29,963 bases of DNA. Source: a virus. The translations under genes and the position numbers were made by a program. This document shows, one piece after another, positions 7,543 to 17,700 of this stretch; the first letter of the stretch is position 1, and the number at the start of each line of letters is the position of its first letter. The stretch spans positions 1 through 29,963 of IMG/VR virus record IMGVR_UViG_3300044612_001539, one strand, 5' to 3'. Under the pieces are notes generated by a model, which saw only the letters and a list, made by a program, of their open reading frames with translations, searched no databases and had not been told where the DNA came from.

Positions 7543-9123
7543 TTATTTTATAAGCCAAGTTAGACTCTCTGATTCATTGTTTCTAGTTTTCATAGACCAA
7601 GAGTCATGTACTTTATTTGAGTTACTTGGAGTGTATATCGTTTTTGTTGTATTATTTAGCAAAGACCTAGAGAAACTTAAGCCCAAAGTTTTCATTTTCA
7701 AGGAAGTGTCTCTAACCCAAAGTCCAATAGCAAAAGACATAACTAAGTCGTCATTATATCCATCTCTAGCTTCTGCTTTGTGGTCTTTCCAAACAAAAGT
7801 AAACAATTCCTGTATCAATCTCTTACTATATACTATTGGGGATTTTTCTCTATAATATGTCTCTAATTTAGAAATCATTACGGGTCTTGTTTTTGTAGAA
7901 GTAGTAAATCCTGGAACCATGTTATCCTTAAGTAAATAGTCTTGATTTATGTTAACATGTACATCAGGGTCTACAAAAGGATCGTTTCTGAAAGTATAAT
8001 ACAGATTCTGGTATCCTAAATCTATAATAGTTTGTAGAACTGCCCAGCCAACATACGCATTCTCAATGGCAAGTAAAGCTCCGTTGTATTCAGAAGCTAT
8101 ACTCATTAATAAATGTCCAAATTCGGTGGTGCCAATCATACTCTTAAATTCTGCAACTTGTTCTAATGTTTCTATATTTAAAACATGAAAAGCAGAAAAG
8201 TCAGAAGAATCTCCCCTAGATACATCTGCACATACAACATAAGTACAATCACTTTCAGGATATTTCCAGACCCATAAATCTCCAGTCTCACCTCTTTTTT
8301 CTATTGGGTCTTTTACGTAATTATTCTCATACCATACTAAAATACTACCATCTACCACAGTATGTCCGGATGTCAAGAAGTCACCATCACATTCTTGGGC
8401 TGCTGCTTTTTCTCCTAGTAATATGTCTTGTTCCTTTCGCCACTTCCAATCTCTTTCCGGATGGACAGTCCATGGTAAAAATATAGAAGTAAAATCTCCC
8501 CCATTTAAAGATTCCTGCCAAACTCTATGAAATAAATTACCTACTCCATTAGGTGTGGATAATAATATACAACTACCTCCCGTCGCTAATGTAGATTGTG
8601 CAGCTGTCCAAATTTCTTCCGAATTAGAAATGTGAGCTGCTTCATCTATAACTAGTAAAGACAATGCTTCAGATCTTGCAGAATCAGGACTTGATGATAC
8701 TGCTTTAACACTAGATCCATTATTTTTAAATCTAAGCATCATTTTATTGTCCTCCAATGTCTCTTGTTTTAGCCATGAAGGTAAAAAATCATGCATCAAT
8801 CTAATCTTATGGACTAAATTTTTTGCTACATCTTGTTTGGTTGCAATAATAAGAACTTTATACCCGCTGTTAAATATCATACTATGCAAAATGAATGCAG
8901 CTGATAAAGTTGATATTCCTAACTGCCTTCCTTTGTTTATGATAATATACCTTTCATTATGCATCTTTTCTAATGTGGTCTCTTGAAATGGATAAAGACC
9001 AAATAATATACGTCCTTTTGTGGGATGCTCTATTTTGCAGTATTTTTTAGTGAAATAAGTTGAATCTTTTGCACATTTTTTATACTCCTGAGCTATTGCT
9101 AGTTTTACTTTATTTGTTGACAT
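7543..9123 (-). CDS. 17: Terminase large subunit, T4 gp17-like
   Basis: 526 residues. The N-terminal ATPase shows a Walker A-like GRQLGIST (65-72), Walker B LLVIDEAAHI with Asp160/Glu161, and coupling motif LLSTPNG (187-193). The C-terminal RNase H-like nuclease shows CADVSRGDSSDFSA with Asp300, AIENA with Glu354, and YNDDLVMSFA with Asp458/Asp459. These match the acidic triad of T4 gp17 (Asp401, Glu458, Asp542). It cuts concatemeric DNA and pumps it into the prohead through the portal encoded by the next gene. The Walker A lacks lysine at the usual final position (T4 SRQLGKT); a Lys64 just before the loop may substitute, as in other RQLGIS-type terminases. The start overlaps the previous gene by 14 bases. 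Confidence 0.95.
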   Translation of the reverse strand: MSTNKVKLAIAQEYKKCAKDSTYFTKKYCKIEHPTKGRILFGLYPFQETTLEKMHNERYIIINKGRQLGISTLSAAFILHSMIFNSGYKVLIIATKQDVAKNLVHKIRLMHDFLPSWLKQETLEDNKMMLRFKNNGSSVKAVSSSPDSARSEALSLLVIDEAAHISNSEEIWTAAQSTLATGGSCILLSTPNGVGNLFHRVWQESLNGGDFTSIFLPWTVHPERDWKWRKEQDILLGEKAAAQECDGDFLTSGHTVVDGSILVWYENNYVKDPIEKRGETGDLWVWKYPESDCTYVVCADVSRGDSSDFSAFHVLNIETLEQVAEFKSMIGTTEFGHLLMSIASEYNGALLAIENAYVGWAVLQTIIDLGYQNLYYTFRNDPFVDPDVHVNINQDYLLKDNMVPGFTTSTKTRPVMISKLETYYREKSPIVYSKRLIQELFTFVWKDHKAEARDGYNDDLVMSFAIGLWVRDTSLKMKTLGLSFSRSLLNNTTKTIYTPSNSNKVHDSWSMKTRNNESESLTWLIK

Positions 9124-9742
9124 CTATATTTAAATCTTCTTCATTTATATTATATGTTTCCATGATATCATCTCTTAAATTATTAAAATCAGATTTAATC
9201 TTATCTAAAAATGATTCTTTATTTTCAATTGACCATTTTTCAATAGATCCGTCTGCATGAGAATATCCCATGTTGTCAAATGATCTTAATAAAACTTCTA
9301 CTTCTTTAGATGCCTCTTTTAAAAATGATACTGCATTCTCTTTCTTTTTATCATGAACATAAGTATCAAATTTTCCACTTAGCTTTAAGTCTGCTTCATA
9401 TTTTATTGTACATTCCAAACATCTTCCTGTCTTTTTTCCTAATTTATAATCTGCTTGACCGAAAAGTTTGCCGTCACATGTATCTAAACAATTAGGAAAT
9501 TTACTTATGCTGTCTAATTCTTTTAGTATTTCTCTAACTCCTTTAGATCTTTTTACTTTATACCCATCTCTTTGTTCCCATTCGGTTACATGACCCATAG
9601 GTGAAACATCTTCCCATATATCTCCTACTTTTCTTATTTCGGAATCTTCCTTCTTTCTATATCCTATAGTTGTTCTATTCTGGGTTTTGTGTTCTCCTAT
9701 TAGAAGTTTTTTTACCGCTTCTACATTTCTTAATTTACTCAT
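9110..9742 (-). CDS. Zinc-motif protein in the small-terminase position
   Basis: 210 residues, immediately upstream of the large terminase, where T4-like genomes carry gp16. Four cysteines at 85, 89, 108 and 111 form a CxxxC-x18-CxxC pattern likely to bind one zinc ion. The first 70 residues are basic with WED and [11 protein letters not shown] segments; the C-terminal ~90 residues are helical and charged. I see no clear gp16 similarity, but small terminases diverge fast, so gp16 analogue is the leading guess on position alone. The alternative is a conserved zinc protein unrelated to packaging. It overlaps the fibre gene by 8 bases. AGGAG lies 6 bases before its ATG, inside the fibre reading frame: the only convincing Shine-Dalgarno sequence in the window. 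Confidence 0.68.
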   Translation of the reverse strand: MSKLRNVEAVKKLLIGEHKTQNRTTIGYRKKEDSEIRKVGDIWEDVSPMGHVTEWEQRDGYKVKRSKGVREILKELDSISKFPNCLDTCDGKLFGQADYKLGKKTGRCLECTIKYEADLKLSGKFDTYVHDKKKENAVSFLKEASKEVEVLLRSFDNMGYSHADGSIEKWSIENKESFLDKIKSDFNNLRDDIMETYNINEEDLNIDVNK

Positions 9743-12700
9743 AGTTTTCTCCTTTTTCTAATTTTGTAACTCTTTTAGTTAAATCCTTTATTAAATCATA
9801 TAATTCCTGTATAGCTTTTAGATTATAAACCGAAAGTTTATCATAGTTAACAGCTAGAACTCCTTTTTGTCCTTCTATCTTAAACTCTTTTAATAAACCT
9901 GTTTTAAGTCCGTCGGTTATATCTTGAGCTATAATACCCACTTCTTTACCTTCTAAGTTAGACGGAATCCTATGAGATGAAGATGTTTTATTTACTTCTA
10001 AAATAACACCTTTCATTTCATCTGTGTTCCAATTATAATTAACAGGTTTTATCGTATATAGTTGCTCTAATACAGAATCTATTTCCTCTATATCTTTTTT
10101 TAATCTCCTATCTGAGAATGCTGGAAATGGACCTCCTGATGAACTTCCTTTTTGCCCTTTCTCTCCCTTTGGTCCGGTTGGACCAGTTGGACCGGTAGGT
10201 CCTAATGGACCGGTAGGTCCTAATGGGCCGGTAGGTCCTAATGGGCCGGTAGGTCCAGGTGAGCCCGCAGGTCCGGGAGGGCCTTGTCCGCCGGGTTCTC
10301 CTGTTGCTCCTTGTGGACCTACTCCGGCTAGTCCTGTAAATCCTTGCGGTCCTGTTGGTCCGGGTCCACCACTAGGTCCAGTAAATCCTTGAGGTCCAGG
10401 TCCACCACTAGGTCCAGTAAATCCTTGAGGTCCGGGTCCACCACTAGGTCCAGTAAATCCTTGAGGACCGCTTCCACCAGTAGGTCCGGTAAATCCTTGA
10501 GGACCAAGTCCGCCAGTAGGTCCGGTAAATCCTTGAGGACCGCTTCCGCCGGGTTCTCCCGTAGGGCCTTGAAGTCCTACTCCTGACAAGCCTGTAGGTC
10601 CTTGTCTTCCCTGCGGACCGGCAACAGAGCTTGGGTTACCTGTAGGGCCTTGATTGCCTTGAGGACCGGGAGTTCCGGGTGGGCCTATTATACTAGGGCC
10701 TTGTCTTCCTTGAAAACCCTGTGCGCCTAATGTACCTTGTAGTCCTGTTGGACCTTGGTTTCCTTGAGGTCCCGGTCCGCCAGGTTCTCCTGTAGGGCCT
10801 TGAAGTCCTACTCCTGACAAACCTGTAGGGCCTTGATTACCTTGTGTACCTGCTGTTCCTTGAAAACCTGTTGGTCCTTGATTACCTTGTGGTCCTTGCC
10901 TTCCTTGAAAACCCTGTGTACCTACTGTGCCTTGTAGTCCTGTTGAACCTTGGTTTCCTTGAGGTCCTATATCCCCTTTCTGACCTTTGTCGCCTTTTAA
11001 ACCAGGTTGGCCTTTAAATCCTATACTTCCTTTAGTCCCTTTATCGCCTTCACTTCCCTTATCTCCTTTATATCCTTTATAGCCAATTTCCCCTTTACTT
11101 CCTTTAAAATCTCCTTTAATTCCTTTATCTCCTTTAACTCCTTTATCTCCCTTACTCCCCGTAGGTCCAGGAGGACCTATTTTAGAACTTGGTATAGGAG
11201 ATGGACTAGGAGCAAAAATTCCTATATTTTCAGGAGATGACATATTATGTACTAACACATCTTCTACAAAAAAATTTTCATTTTTCTCTACGCTTAAATT
11301 ATATACAGTACTAGATGTTGCGTATGAATAAATATTAGATATCTTTTCATAAGATAGTGTTTTGTAATTAAAGAGTTCATCGTTTACAGATAAATCTTTA
11401 GCTTTTTTCCAATATTTATCATACCATCCTTTAACGTAAAATGGATGTTCTTCAGTACATTGTATATTATTATTTATAACATATAAATAATTTGATTTTC
11501 CTACATGTTTATATATTATAGTATCTTCTTGTAGTGTTTTATTATCTATGTTATAAGACATGATTGATTGACCTACTAAAGCTTCCTCTATTGTTATGTA
11601 AACATTATTCAATGTTAATATTTTAGTAGACGGAATAAAACAAGTTGGGCCTACTGATCCTGAAAATCCTTTGTCTCCTTTGTCTCCTATTTCTCCTTTA
11701 TCTCCTACACTGCCCTTCTGACCTATAGTTCCTTGTAGACCCGTTATGCCTTGATTACCCTGAGGTCCTTGATTACCCTGAAATCCGGTAAAACCTTGTA
11801 GTCCTTGATTACCCTGATTACCTTGCGGTCCTTGATTGCCTTGGAAACCTTGTGTACCTACTATTCCTTGAAAACCTTGTGTACCTACTGTACCTTGTAT
11901 GCCCTGTATTCCCTGATTACCTTGCGGTCCTTGGTTGCCCTGCGGCCCTTCTACAGAACTTGGATTACCGGTAAGACCTTGGTTTCCTTGTGGTCCTTGA
12001 TTGCCTTGTGTGCCAATTGTTCCTTGAATACCTGTCGGACCTTGATTTCCTTGTGAGCCTTGATTACCCTGCGCTCCGGTAGTACCCTGTAGTCCAGTAG
12101 GGCCTTGATTACCTTGCGGTCCTTGATTGCCTTGGAAACCTTGAGTTCCTACTGTTCCTTGAATACCTGTCGGACCTTGATTTCCCTGTAAGCCTATAGT
12201 TCCTTGTAAACCTGTTGGTCCTTGATTGCCTTGTGTGCCAATTATTCCTTGAATACCTGTCGGACCTTGATTTCCCTGTGAGCCTATAGTTCCTTGTAAA
12301 CCTATTGGTCCTTGATTGCCTTGAGAGCCTTTGAAGTTTCCTTTTTCTCCTTTCGGCCCTTTTTCACCACCGCCAGCTATAGAAACAAATCCTTTAAAAC
12401 ATTCTCCAAAAGTTATTTCTATAGTATTTTCGTCTATGGCAGTATAATTTTCGGGGATAACGGAGTTCCCGTCATAGGAGTATATAGTAAATACAGGGTA
12501 TTGTATACCTGTACCGTGGTTAATTGTAATAACATTACAACTATTTAAAGAACCAGTAAATACGGTATCTCCTAATTCACCTTTAGACCCACTTATTCCC
12601 TTAAGCCCTTCCTCCCCCTTCTGTCCTTTACTCCCTTTGAAATCTCCTTTTTCTCCTTTGTCACCCTTTCCTGAGGAGCTTGCTATTAAAGCCTGAAATG

Positions 12701-14702
12701 CAGGACTACTATTAAAAGTGTTTATTAAAAGTTGTTCGTCGATAGTAACATCAACATTAACTTTAACTCCGTAAACACTTGTAGAAAAATTAGCAGAAAC
12801 TCCATTAGCATTTAAATACTCTATTTCAAAAATATATTCCGTATCTATTTTTGCTATTGGTAAATTATCCAATGGAATATCAATACAAAATTCATTAGGA
12901 GTTCCTCCGTCTGATGCACTTGGAAATATATCAATGTCAGAAACATTCCATTGCCCTGCATTTATAATAAAATTAGGCTTTATATTATCTTCTGATGTAG
13001 CTTTAAATGTAAAAGTCTTTTTTATTTCAGACTTATTATTACCACCTATTAAAGATCCTAAAAAGGTGCCAAATGAATTTTTTTCCGCTGTGCCAGATGG
13101 GGAGGATGCATTTACTTTATTTACAGACAATGGAGATTTTTCTACATCCGGTCCTTGAATGTATATATCAAGTTGTGGAGTTTTTCCATTAGCGTCTTTT
13201 TCGGAAAATGCGGATATTTGTACAGTGTATTCGGTATCCGGAACCGATTTAGAAATAAAAGAATCTTTTACTGTTATATTTACTACTTCATTTTCTTGCT
13301 TATTGTGTTGTACATCTAAGGCGTTTATTATATTCCCGCTATTTGCAGAGGTAGTTATTCCGCCAGTTCCTATGTTTTCATAAGAAGAACTCTGTTTTCT
13401 AAACTTATTAATATCAAAATAGTTAGATATATCAGAGCTGTCTTTTATATTACCTACTTTCTTATTCTCTATGCCTCCATTAGCGGAAAAATCATAAGAA
13501 GAATTATCCGTTAATTTACTTGTCTTAGGTATTTTAAATTCTCCTAAATTAACCGGGCTTCCTACCCCTCCGGCGGCTTTTGCGGAAACTTTTACTCTGT
13601 CAACATCTCCGGAAACAGGTTTAGCATTTTTAACACATATTTTAGCATACCCGGTCTTCTTTTGTCCATCACTTGTATCAGGGCTTTTAAAATAGTCTAT
13701 ACATATATTGGATGAATCGAATCTTGTAATGTAAATTTCAGATGATTCTCTTTTTTTATTTACATAAGACTCTCTATAGAAAAATTGTTTATCTACTTTT
13801 ATTTGAGTGTTACTAATTACCTCTACAATTGTTGCGGTATAAGAGGGAACTGTTGGAGAATATCCGGAAGGTAAATCACCGGGTAAATACTTAGAAATAT
13901 CGGGAGTTAAAGATATAGTACCTTTCTCCATTTCTTTTTTAAACGGAGCACCTGTGTTAGCTACTATTGTGCTAAGATTATTTGCGTCTGTTGTTATAGA
14001 AACATTCCCCGAATTAGCTAAACTTCCGGATGTATTTACCGTAGGAGTAGATTCTATAGGCTTCCCATCAAATAATTCAGGTATATTAGATGAATAATTA
14101 GAAGAGTATTGTGAAGGAGGTGCGGAGGATACATAAGATAAACTAACTGCATGACAACTTCCTGTAGCCCTACTCCCGGAAAAGTTTTGAAAAGCTCTTG
14201 TTTCGGGGGTTAAATCTACTTTAGGAGGTATGGTATATTTTATATCTCCTATTGTTTTTTTCTTAGTATTGCACAGTAATTTACCTACCCATATAATATT
14301 AGGGAAAGATATATTTGTTACTCGTCTATTTCTTAGTACATCAAAATTAGCTGTGCCTGCTATATAGATTTCGCAATTTCCTATGGGTACCTTATCTCCT
14401 ATGGTAACAGTTACAATAGCGGATCCATTAGAATTTGCAACATTTTTTATTTCGTGTGGAATTAAGTTGCCCTCCGAATCATAGACTTCAACAAAAACTT
14501 GAGTTCCTTTAACTAAGTTTTGCGTTGGGTTGATTCCTATTTCATTAGACCCTTTTAAAAATTCCGCAGGTAGAGATAAGCCAAAATAATTAGCACTTAA
14601 AGCATCTCCATCGAAAAGCGTAAATTCATTTATATAGCTCTTTATCCCGGAGCTAATTAATTTTTTATTATTTTCAGATGATGATGTTACTCCAGAAGCC
14701 AT
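9735..14702 (-). CDS. Giant collagen-like tail fibre with Hint and S74 chaperone domains
   Basis: 1655 residues in one open frame. In order: residues 1-~675, beta-rich Ser/Thr/Asn-rich N-terminal region, probably virion-attached; ~677-711, short Gly-X-Y tract rich in GEKGDFKG; ~712-776, small beta domain with two cysteines (NSCNV, GECFKG); ~777-1020, long Gly-X-Y tract ([10 protein letters not shown] type); 1021-1153, an intein-like Hint domain; 1154-1175, Pro/Ser linker; ~1176-1520, second long Gly-X-Y tract; 1530-1655, S74 intramolecular chaperone beginning [10 protein letters not shown] and ending in a coiled coil. Gly-X-Y tracts form collagen-type triple helices, so the fibre is presumably trimeric and used for host recognition. 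S74 domains assist trimer folding and then cut themselves off at the Ser (here 1530, with Lys1535). The gene lies between the Mre11-Rad50 gene and packaging genes. Its GC content is raised by glycine and proline codons. Confidence 0.92.
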   Translation of the reverse strand: MASGVTSSSENNKKLISSGIKSYINEFTLFDGDALSANYFGLSLPAEFLKGSNEIGINPTQNLVKGTQVFVEVYDSEGNLIPHEIKNVANSNGSAIVTVTIGDKVPIGNCEIYIAGTANFDVLRNRRVTNISFPNIIWVGKLLCNTKKKTIGDIKYTIPPKVDLTPETRAFQNFSGSRATGSCHAVSLSYVSSAPPSQYSSNYSSNIPELFDGKPIESTPTVNTSGSLANSGNVSITTDANNLSTIVANTGAPFKKEMEKGTISLTPDISKYLPGDLPSGYSPTVPSYTATIVEVISNTQIKVDKQFFYRESYVNKKRESSEIYITRFDSSNICIDYFKSPDTSDGQKKTGYAKICVKNAKPVSGDVDRVKVSAKAAGGVGSPVNLGEFKIPKTSKLTDNSSYDFSANGGIENKKVGNIKDSSDISNYFDINKFRKQSSSYENIGTGGITTSANSGNIINALDVQHNKQENEVVNITVKDSFISKSVPDTEYTVQISAFSEKDANGKTPQLDIYIQGPDVEKSPLSVNKVNASSPSGTAEKNSFGTFLGSLIGGNNKSEIKKTFTFKATSEDNIKPNFIINAGQWNVSDIDIFPSASDGGTPNEFCIDIPLDNLPIAKIDTEYIFEIEYLNANGVSANFSTSVYGVKVNVDVTIDEQLLINTFNSSPAFQALIASSSGKGDKGEKGDFKGSKGQKGEEGLKGISGSKGELGDTVFTGSLNSCNVITINHGTGIQYPVFTIYSYDGNSVIPENYTAIDENTIEITFGECFKGFVSIAGGGEKGPKGEKGNFKGSQGNQGPIGLQGTIGSQGNQGPTGIQGIIGTQGNQGPTGLQGTIGLQGNQGPTGIQGTVGTQGFQGNQGPQGNQGPTGLQGTTGAQGNQGSQGNQGPTGIQGTIGTQGNQGPQGNQGLTGNPSSVEGPQGNQGPQGNQGIQGIQGTVGTQGFQGIVGTQGFQGNQGPQGNQGNQGLQGFTGFQGNQGPQGNQGITGLQGTIGQKGSVGDKGEIGDKGDKGFSGSVGPTCFIPSTKILTLNNVYITIEEALVGQSIMSYNIDNKTLQEDTIIYKHVGKSNYLYVINNNIQCTEEHPFYVKGWYDKYWKKAKDLSVNDELFNYKTLSYEKISNIYSYATSSTVYNLSVEKNENFFVEDVLVHNMSSPENIGIFAPSPSPIPSSKIGPPGPTGSKGDKGVKGDKGIKGDFKGSKGEIGYKGYKGDKGSEGDKGTKGSIGFKGQPGLKGDKGQKGDIGPQGNQGSTGLQGTVGTQGFQGRQGPQGNQGPTGFQGTAGTQGNQGPTGLSGVGLQGPTGEPGGPGPQGNQGPTGLQGTLGAQGFQGRQGPSIIGPPGTPGPQGNQGPTGNPSSVAGPQGRQGPTGLSGVGLQGPTGEPGGSGPQGFTGPTGGLGPQGFTGPTGGSGPQGFTGPSGGPGPQGFTGPSGGPGPQGFTGPSGGPGPTGPQGFTGLAGVGPQGATGEPGGQGPPGPAGSPGPTGPLGPTGPLGPTGPLGPTGPTGPTGPKGEKGQKGSSSGGPFPAFSDRRLKKDIEEIDSVLEQLYTIKPVNYNWNTDEMKGVILEVNKTSSSHRIPSNLEGKEVGIIAQDITDGLKTGLLKEFKIEGQKGVLAVNYDKLSVYNLKAIQELYDLIKDLTKRVTKLEKGENYE
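9738..10115 (-). other. S74 intramolecular chaperone / auto-protease domain of the fibre
   Basis: Residues 1530-1655. The SDRRLKKDI start is the signature of the peptidase S74 (endosialidase-type) chaperone. The predicted cut is just before Ser1530, using a Ser1530/Lys1535 pair spaced as in the endosialidase dyad. GIIAQDI and [17 protein letters not shown] are the other conserved blocks, and the last ~35 residues form a coiled coil. The domain should be released after trimer folding, leaving the mature fibre ending at about Phe1529. Confidence 0.88.
10194..10247 (-). repeat. 18-bp tandem repeats coding Gly-Pro-Leu-Gly-Pro-Thr
   Basis: Three consecutive 18-base units, + strand ggtaggtcctaatgg(a/g)cc, differ at one base. 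They encode the [19 protein letters not shown] stretch at the end of the second collagen tract, just before the S74 domain. Confidence 0.85.
10327..10560 (-). repeat. 36-bp tandem repeats coding [12 protein letters not shown]
   Basis: At least five near-identical 36-base units lie head to tail; equivalent points recur at 10363, 10399, 10435, 10471, 10507 and 10543. Each codes for four Gly-X-Y triplets ([12 protein letters not shown] and variants with PTGGS or PTGGL). The copies at 10363-10470 are almost exact at DNA level, which indicates recent expansion. The 36-base period keeps the frame, so gain or loss of units would change fibre length only. Confidence 0.9.
11244..11642 (-). other. Hint (intein-like, BIL-type) domain inside the collagen fibre
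   Basis: Residues 1021-1153 of the fibre (133 residues). All hallmark residues are visible: nucleophile Cys1021 opening block A (CFIPSTKIL), TxxH in block B (TEEH, Thr1083 and His1086), and a C-terminal [21 protein letters not shown] block ending in His1152-Asn1153. The next residue is Met, not the Cys/Ser/Thr needed for normal protein splicing. No homing endonuclease is inserted; the length is that of a mini-intein. A Hint domain with complete cleavage residues but no +1 nucleophile fits bacterial-intein-like (BIL) domains, which cleave and sometimes splice. Expected outcomes are N-terminal cleavage at Cys1021, C-terminal cleavage after Asn1153, or both. Confidence 0.88.
11643..12374 (-). 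repeat. First long Gly-X-Y tract, degenerate 9-bp-phased repeats
   Basis: Nearly every third residue from ~777 to 1020 is glycine, dominated by GNQGP, GPTGLQG, GTIGTQG and GTQGFQG modules. At DNA level many copies of + strand ccttgattaccttg-like blocks recur, giving abundant short direct repeats usable for recombination. The tract ends with Lys/Asp-rich [13 protein letters not shown] triplets directly before the Hint domain. Confidence 0.85.
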
Positions 14703-14705
14703 TTA

Positions 14706-17700
14706 TTATGATATTAATTGGGAATGTCCGTTATCCTTTACAATAAATAGTTCCTTTGCTACATAATCTTTAACTACATCTAAATGTGATATGCATAATA
14801 TAAATCTAAAATATGAAGTAAGTTCTTCTAAGAATAATCCTACGTTAGCAATATTATCAGAATCTAATACACCAAATCCTTCATCTATAAAAAAGAAGTC
14901 AGGTTTTGGGAGTACAGTAACATGATTTAATGCTGCTCTTATGGCTAAGGATGATATAAATCTTTCCATGCCAGATGCTAAAGATAGAGGCCATTTAGGT
15001 CCATTTACATAAGATATAAATACTTCCAATGTTTTATCAGATAACTCAAATTGAACATTGAATGCTGCTACATTTTTTAGAGCATCATTGACAACATTTT
15101 CTAATACAGGTAAATAATTTTTAATAATGAAAAGAGGAATTCCATCTCTTCTAGTCGCCTTCTCAAAAACAAAATAATTATTATAAGTTAAAGTGTCGTC
15201 CTTAAACTTTTTAATTTTTATTTTGATGTCTTTGATTTTTGATTCATTGCTAGTTATTGTAGATTTATGCCCTCCAATAGTATAAGCTAATTGATATACA
15301 GCATCATCTATTAATTTTTTCTCATCTAATAATTTGGCTATTTCGCTATCTATTTCAGCGTTTTTCTGCTCTATGTCTTTGTAGGATTCTTGCTCTTTTA
15401 GCTTTTCGGAATAATCTAAAATCAAGTTTTTTGAGATTTGTATTTTCTCCTTAATAATATTTGCTTGGCTTTCTATATTGTCCAAATTGGATTTTAATCT
15501 TTCTGTTTCATTTTTCTTATCGTTGTACTTTTTATATAGAGAGTCTGCTGTTTCTAAATTCTTTACACTTTTTCCTAATTCGTTTTTACTTTGTTTGAGT
15601 TTATCTAGTTTGTTTAGTAACTCCGGATATTCTTTTTTAGCTTTTTCTCCCTCTAATGCGTACTTGTTGTTTTTTACGCAATACACACAGTTAGGATCAT
15701 GCTCGTAACCTTGTAGATGGTCTATTAACTTACTACTAGATTTTATTTCAGATTCAGCTACTGCAATGTCCCTGTCAAAATCAGATAATGTTTTTCTTAT
15801 CGTAACTAAATCAGAAGATACGTCAGCTACTTCTCCCATAGATTCTAATTCGGATAAATGCGTTTTAAGGGCATTTCTAGCCTCTACAAACGACTTTCTC
15901 TTATCTTCTAAGGATGAACTAAGGGTTGCCTCATTTCTGCTCTCCTCGTCTATTTTTGTGGCATAGTTTACAGATTGCTTAGGGTATGGAGTAAGTTCCT
16001 TTCTTTTGTTTTCTATTTGTATGGACAGGACATCAGAACTCTTTTTATTTAACTCTAAGCTAGTTTCAACTTGTGTTAGCTTAGACTTTATATCTATTAT
16101 GTTATTTTCATACTCCGTTACAGATTCGTTGTATTTTTGTTTTTGGTGATTCTCAATTTCATATTTTAATTGTTTGAGATGCTCTTTAGATGTATCATTT
16201 AATTTCTCAAAGATGTCTATATCAAAATACTTGTACAATAAATCCTTTTTGTCTTTTTGGGTCTTATCAATAAAGTCAGATTTATTATGTTGGTCATACA
16301 TTGTTATAAGCATGAAATTCTCATAACTTCCTAGATACTTTCTAATGCTGTCATTTGTTTCATATCTTTGCTCGCCGTTTAAAGAAGTCCCATCCTCTTT
16401 ATAGAAATTAACGATAACTTTTACTTTTCCATCTTTCCCCTTCTTACCATTACGCTCGATAAAATAAGACTCTCCCGCAACGGATAATTCTAATTTACAA
16501 GAAAAGAAATTGGAGGATGTATTCATTACTTCGGCTCCACTACTTGTCTTGCTACATTTGTCAAAAATACAGTAAGTCATAGCGTCTAATAAAGTAGATT
16601 TTCCAGAAGCATTTGGTGAGAATAATCCAACCAGTCCTCCTAACTCTCCTAAATTAAATACATTACCCTCTCCGTAGGAAAACATATTAGAAAATTCAAA
16701 TCGTATAGGCTTCCATGTTACACCTATAAACTCAGAAGGCTCATCTAATTCTAAGGAAGCTGTTTTATGTATGTCTAAGAATTTATCTGCTTGGTATTCC
16801 TGTTTTAACTCGTTTTGAACATACCTCTCTAACATTGAGTGTCTCCATTCAAAATCTCTTATTATATTTTCTTTGTCTAGTGATACTTCGCCTTTACCAT
16901 TGTCTATAATAAATTTAGTTACTTTTGGTTTTTTTATACGAAGAACATTATATTTTTTCTCCAATGCTACACAAAATGAGTCTATAAATTCTTGAGTGCA
17001 ATTTTCGGCGGTGATAGCTACATTAAGATTATACGGTAAATCTCCAGGTATTTTCTCAGCTACTTTATCATTTTTCAATTTAAATGTATAATAGCCATGA
17101 GAAGATGCTATCTTAATGAACTCACTTGTATTCTTATTTAAATCCCATTCTATGATTCCATGTGTTAAATCTTCTCCAAAATTCTGTTGTATTAGACTAG
17201 ATGGATAAGCTGCTGTCTTTTCTAAATTGAGATATTGATGTTTATGAATGTCTCCCAATAAGATGTAATCATAATCTGCATGTTCTAATACATCTAAATA
17301 ATTTCCTTCTAATAGATATCCGTATGCTGTTGCCGAGTTCTTTACCGGTCCATGGTACATTAATATCTTTGTTTCTGCATCAAAAGATTTCGCGGGGATT
17401 ACATTTTCAATTTTATCTTTGACATGTAATAAACTAAATCCTATTTGTTCATATTGATATACATTTGTTTCATTCAAGAAATGTAATGTAGGTAAATTTA
17501 AACTATTTATAATGGGAGTTAATGCATCTAATCTTGTTTTATTATTTAGATTTAAGTCATGGTTTCCTAATATTACTATGGTAGGAAGCATGTTACATAA
17601 TGTAGATAATAGATTAGATACTACTGAGAATAATTCTGGAGACATGTTTGTTTTTGAATGTACTATATCCCCGCCCAAAAATATAATAGAATTAGGCGTC

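Noticed and set aside
10327-10560. CRISPR-like array because of the regular 36-bp period
   Set aside because: Units are contiguous with no unique spacers, and the frame stays open through all copies on the minus strand.
10344-10586. Plus-strand Ser/Arg-rich repeat reading frame
   Set aside because: It is the antisense of the 36-bp collagen repeats; the periodic peptide reflects Gly-X-Y codons on the other strand, with no start signal of its own.
9735-14702. Two separate genes split by an intein-encoding mobile element
   Set aside because: The frame is continuous and the Hint segment is only 133 residues with no homing endonuclease, so there is no evidence of a mobile insertion.
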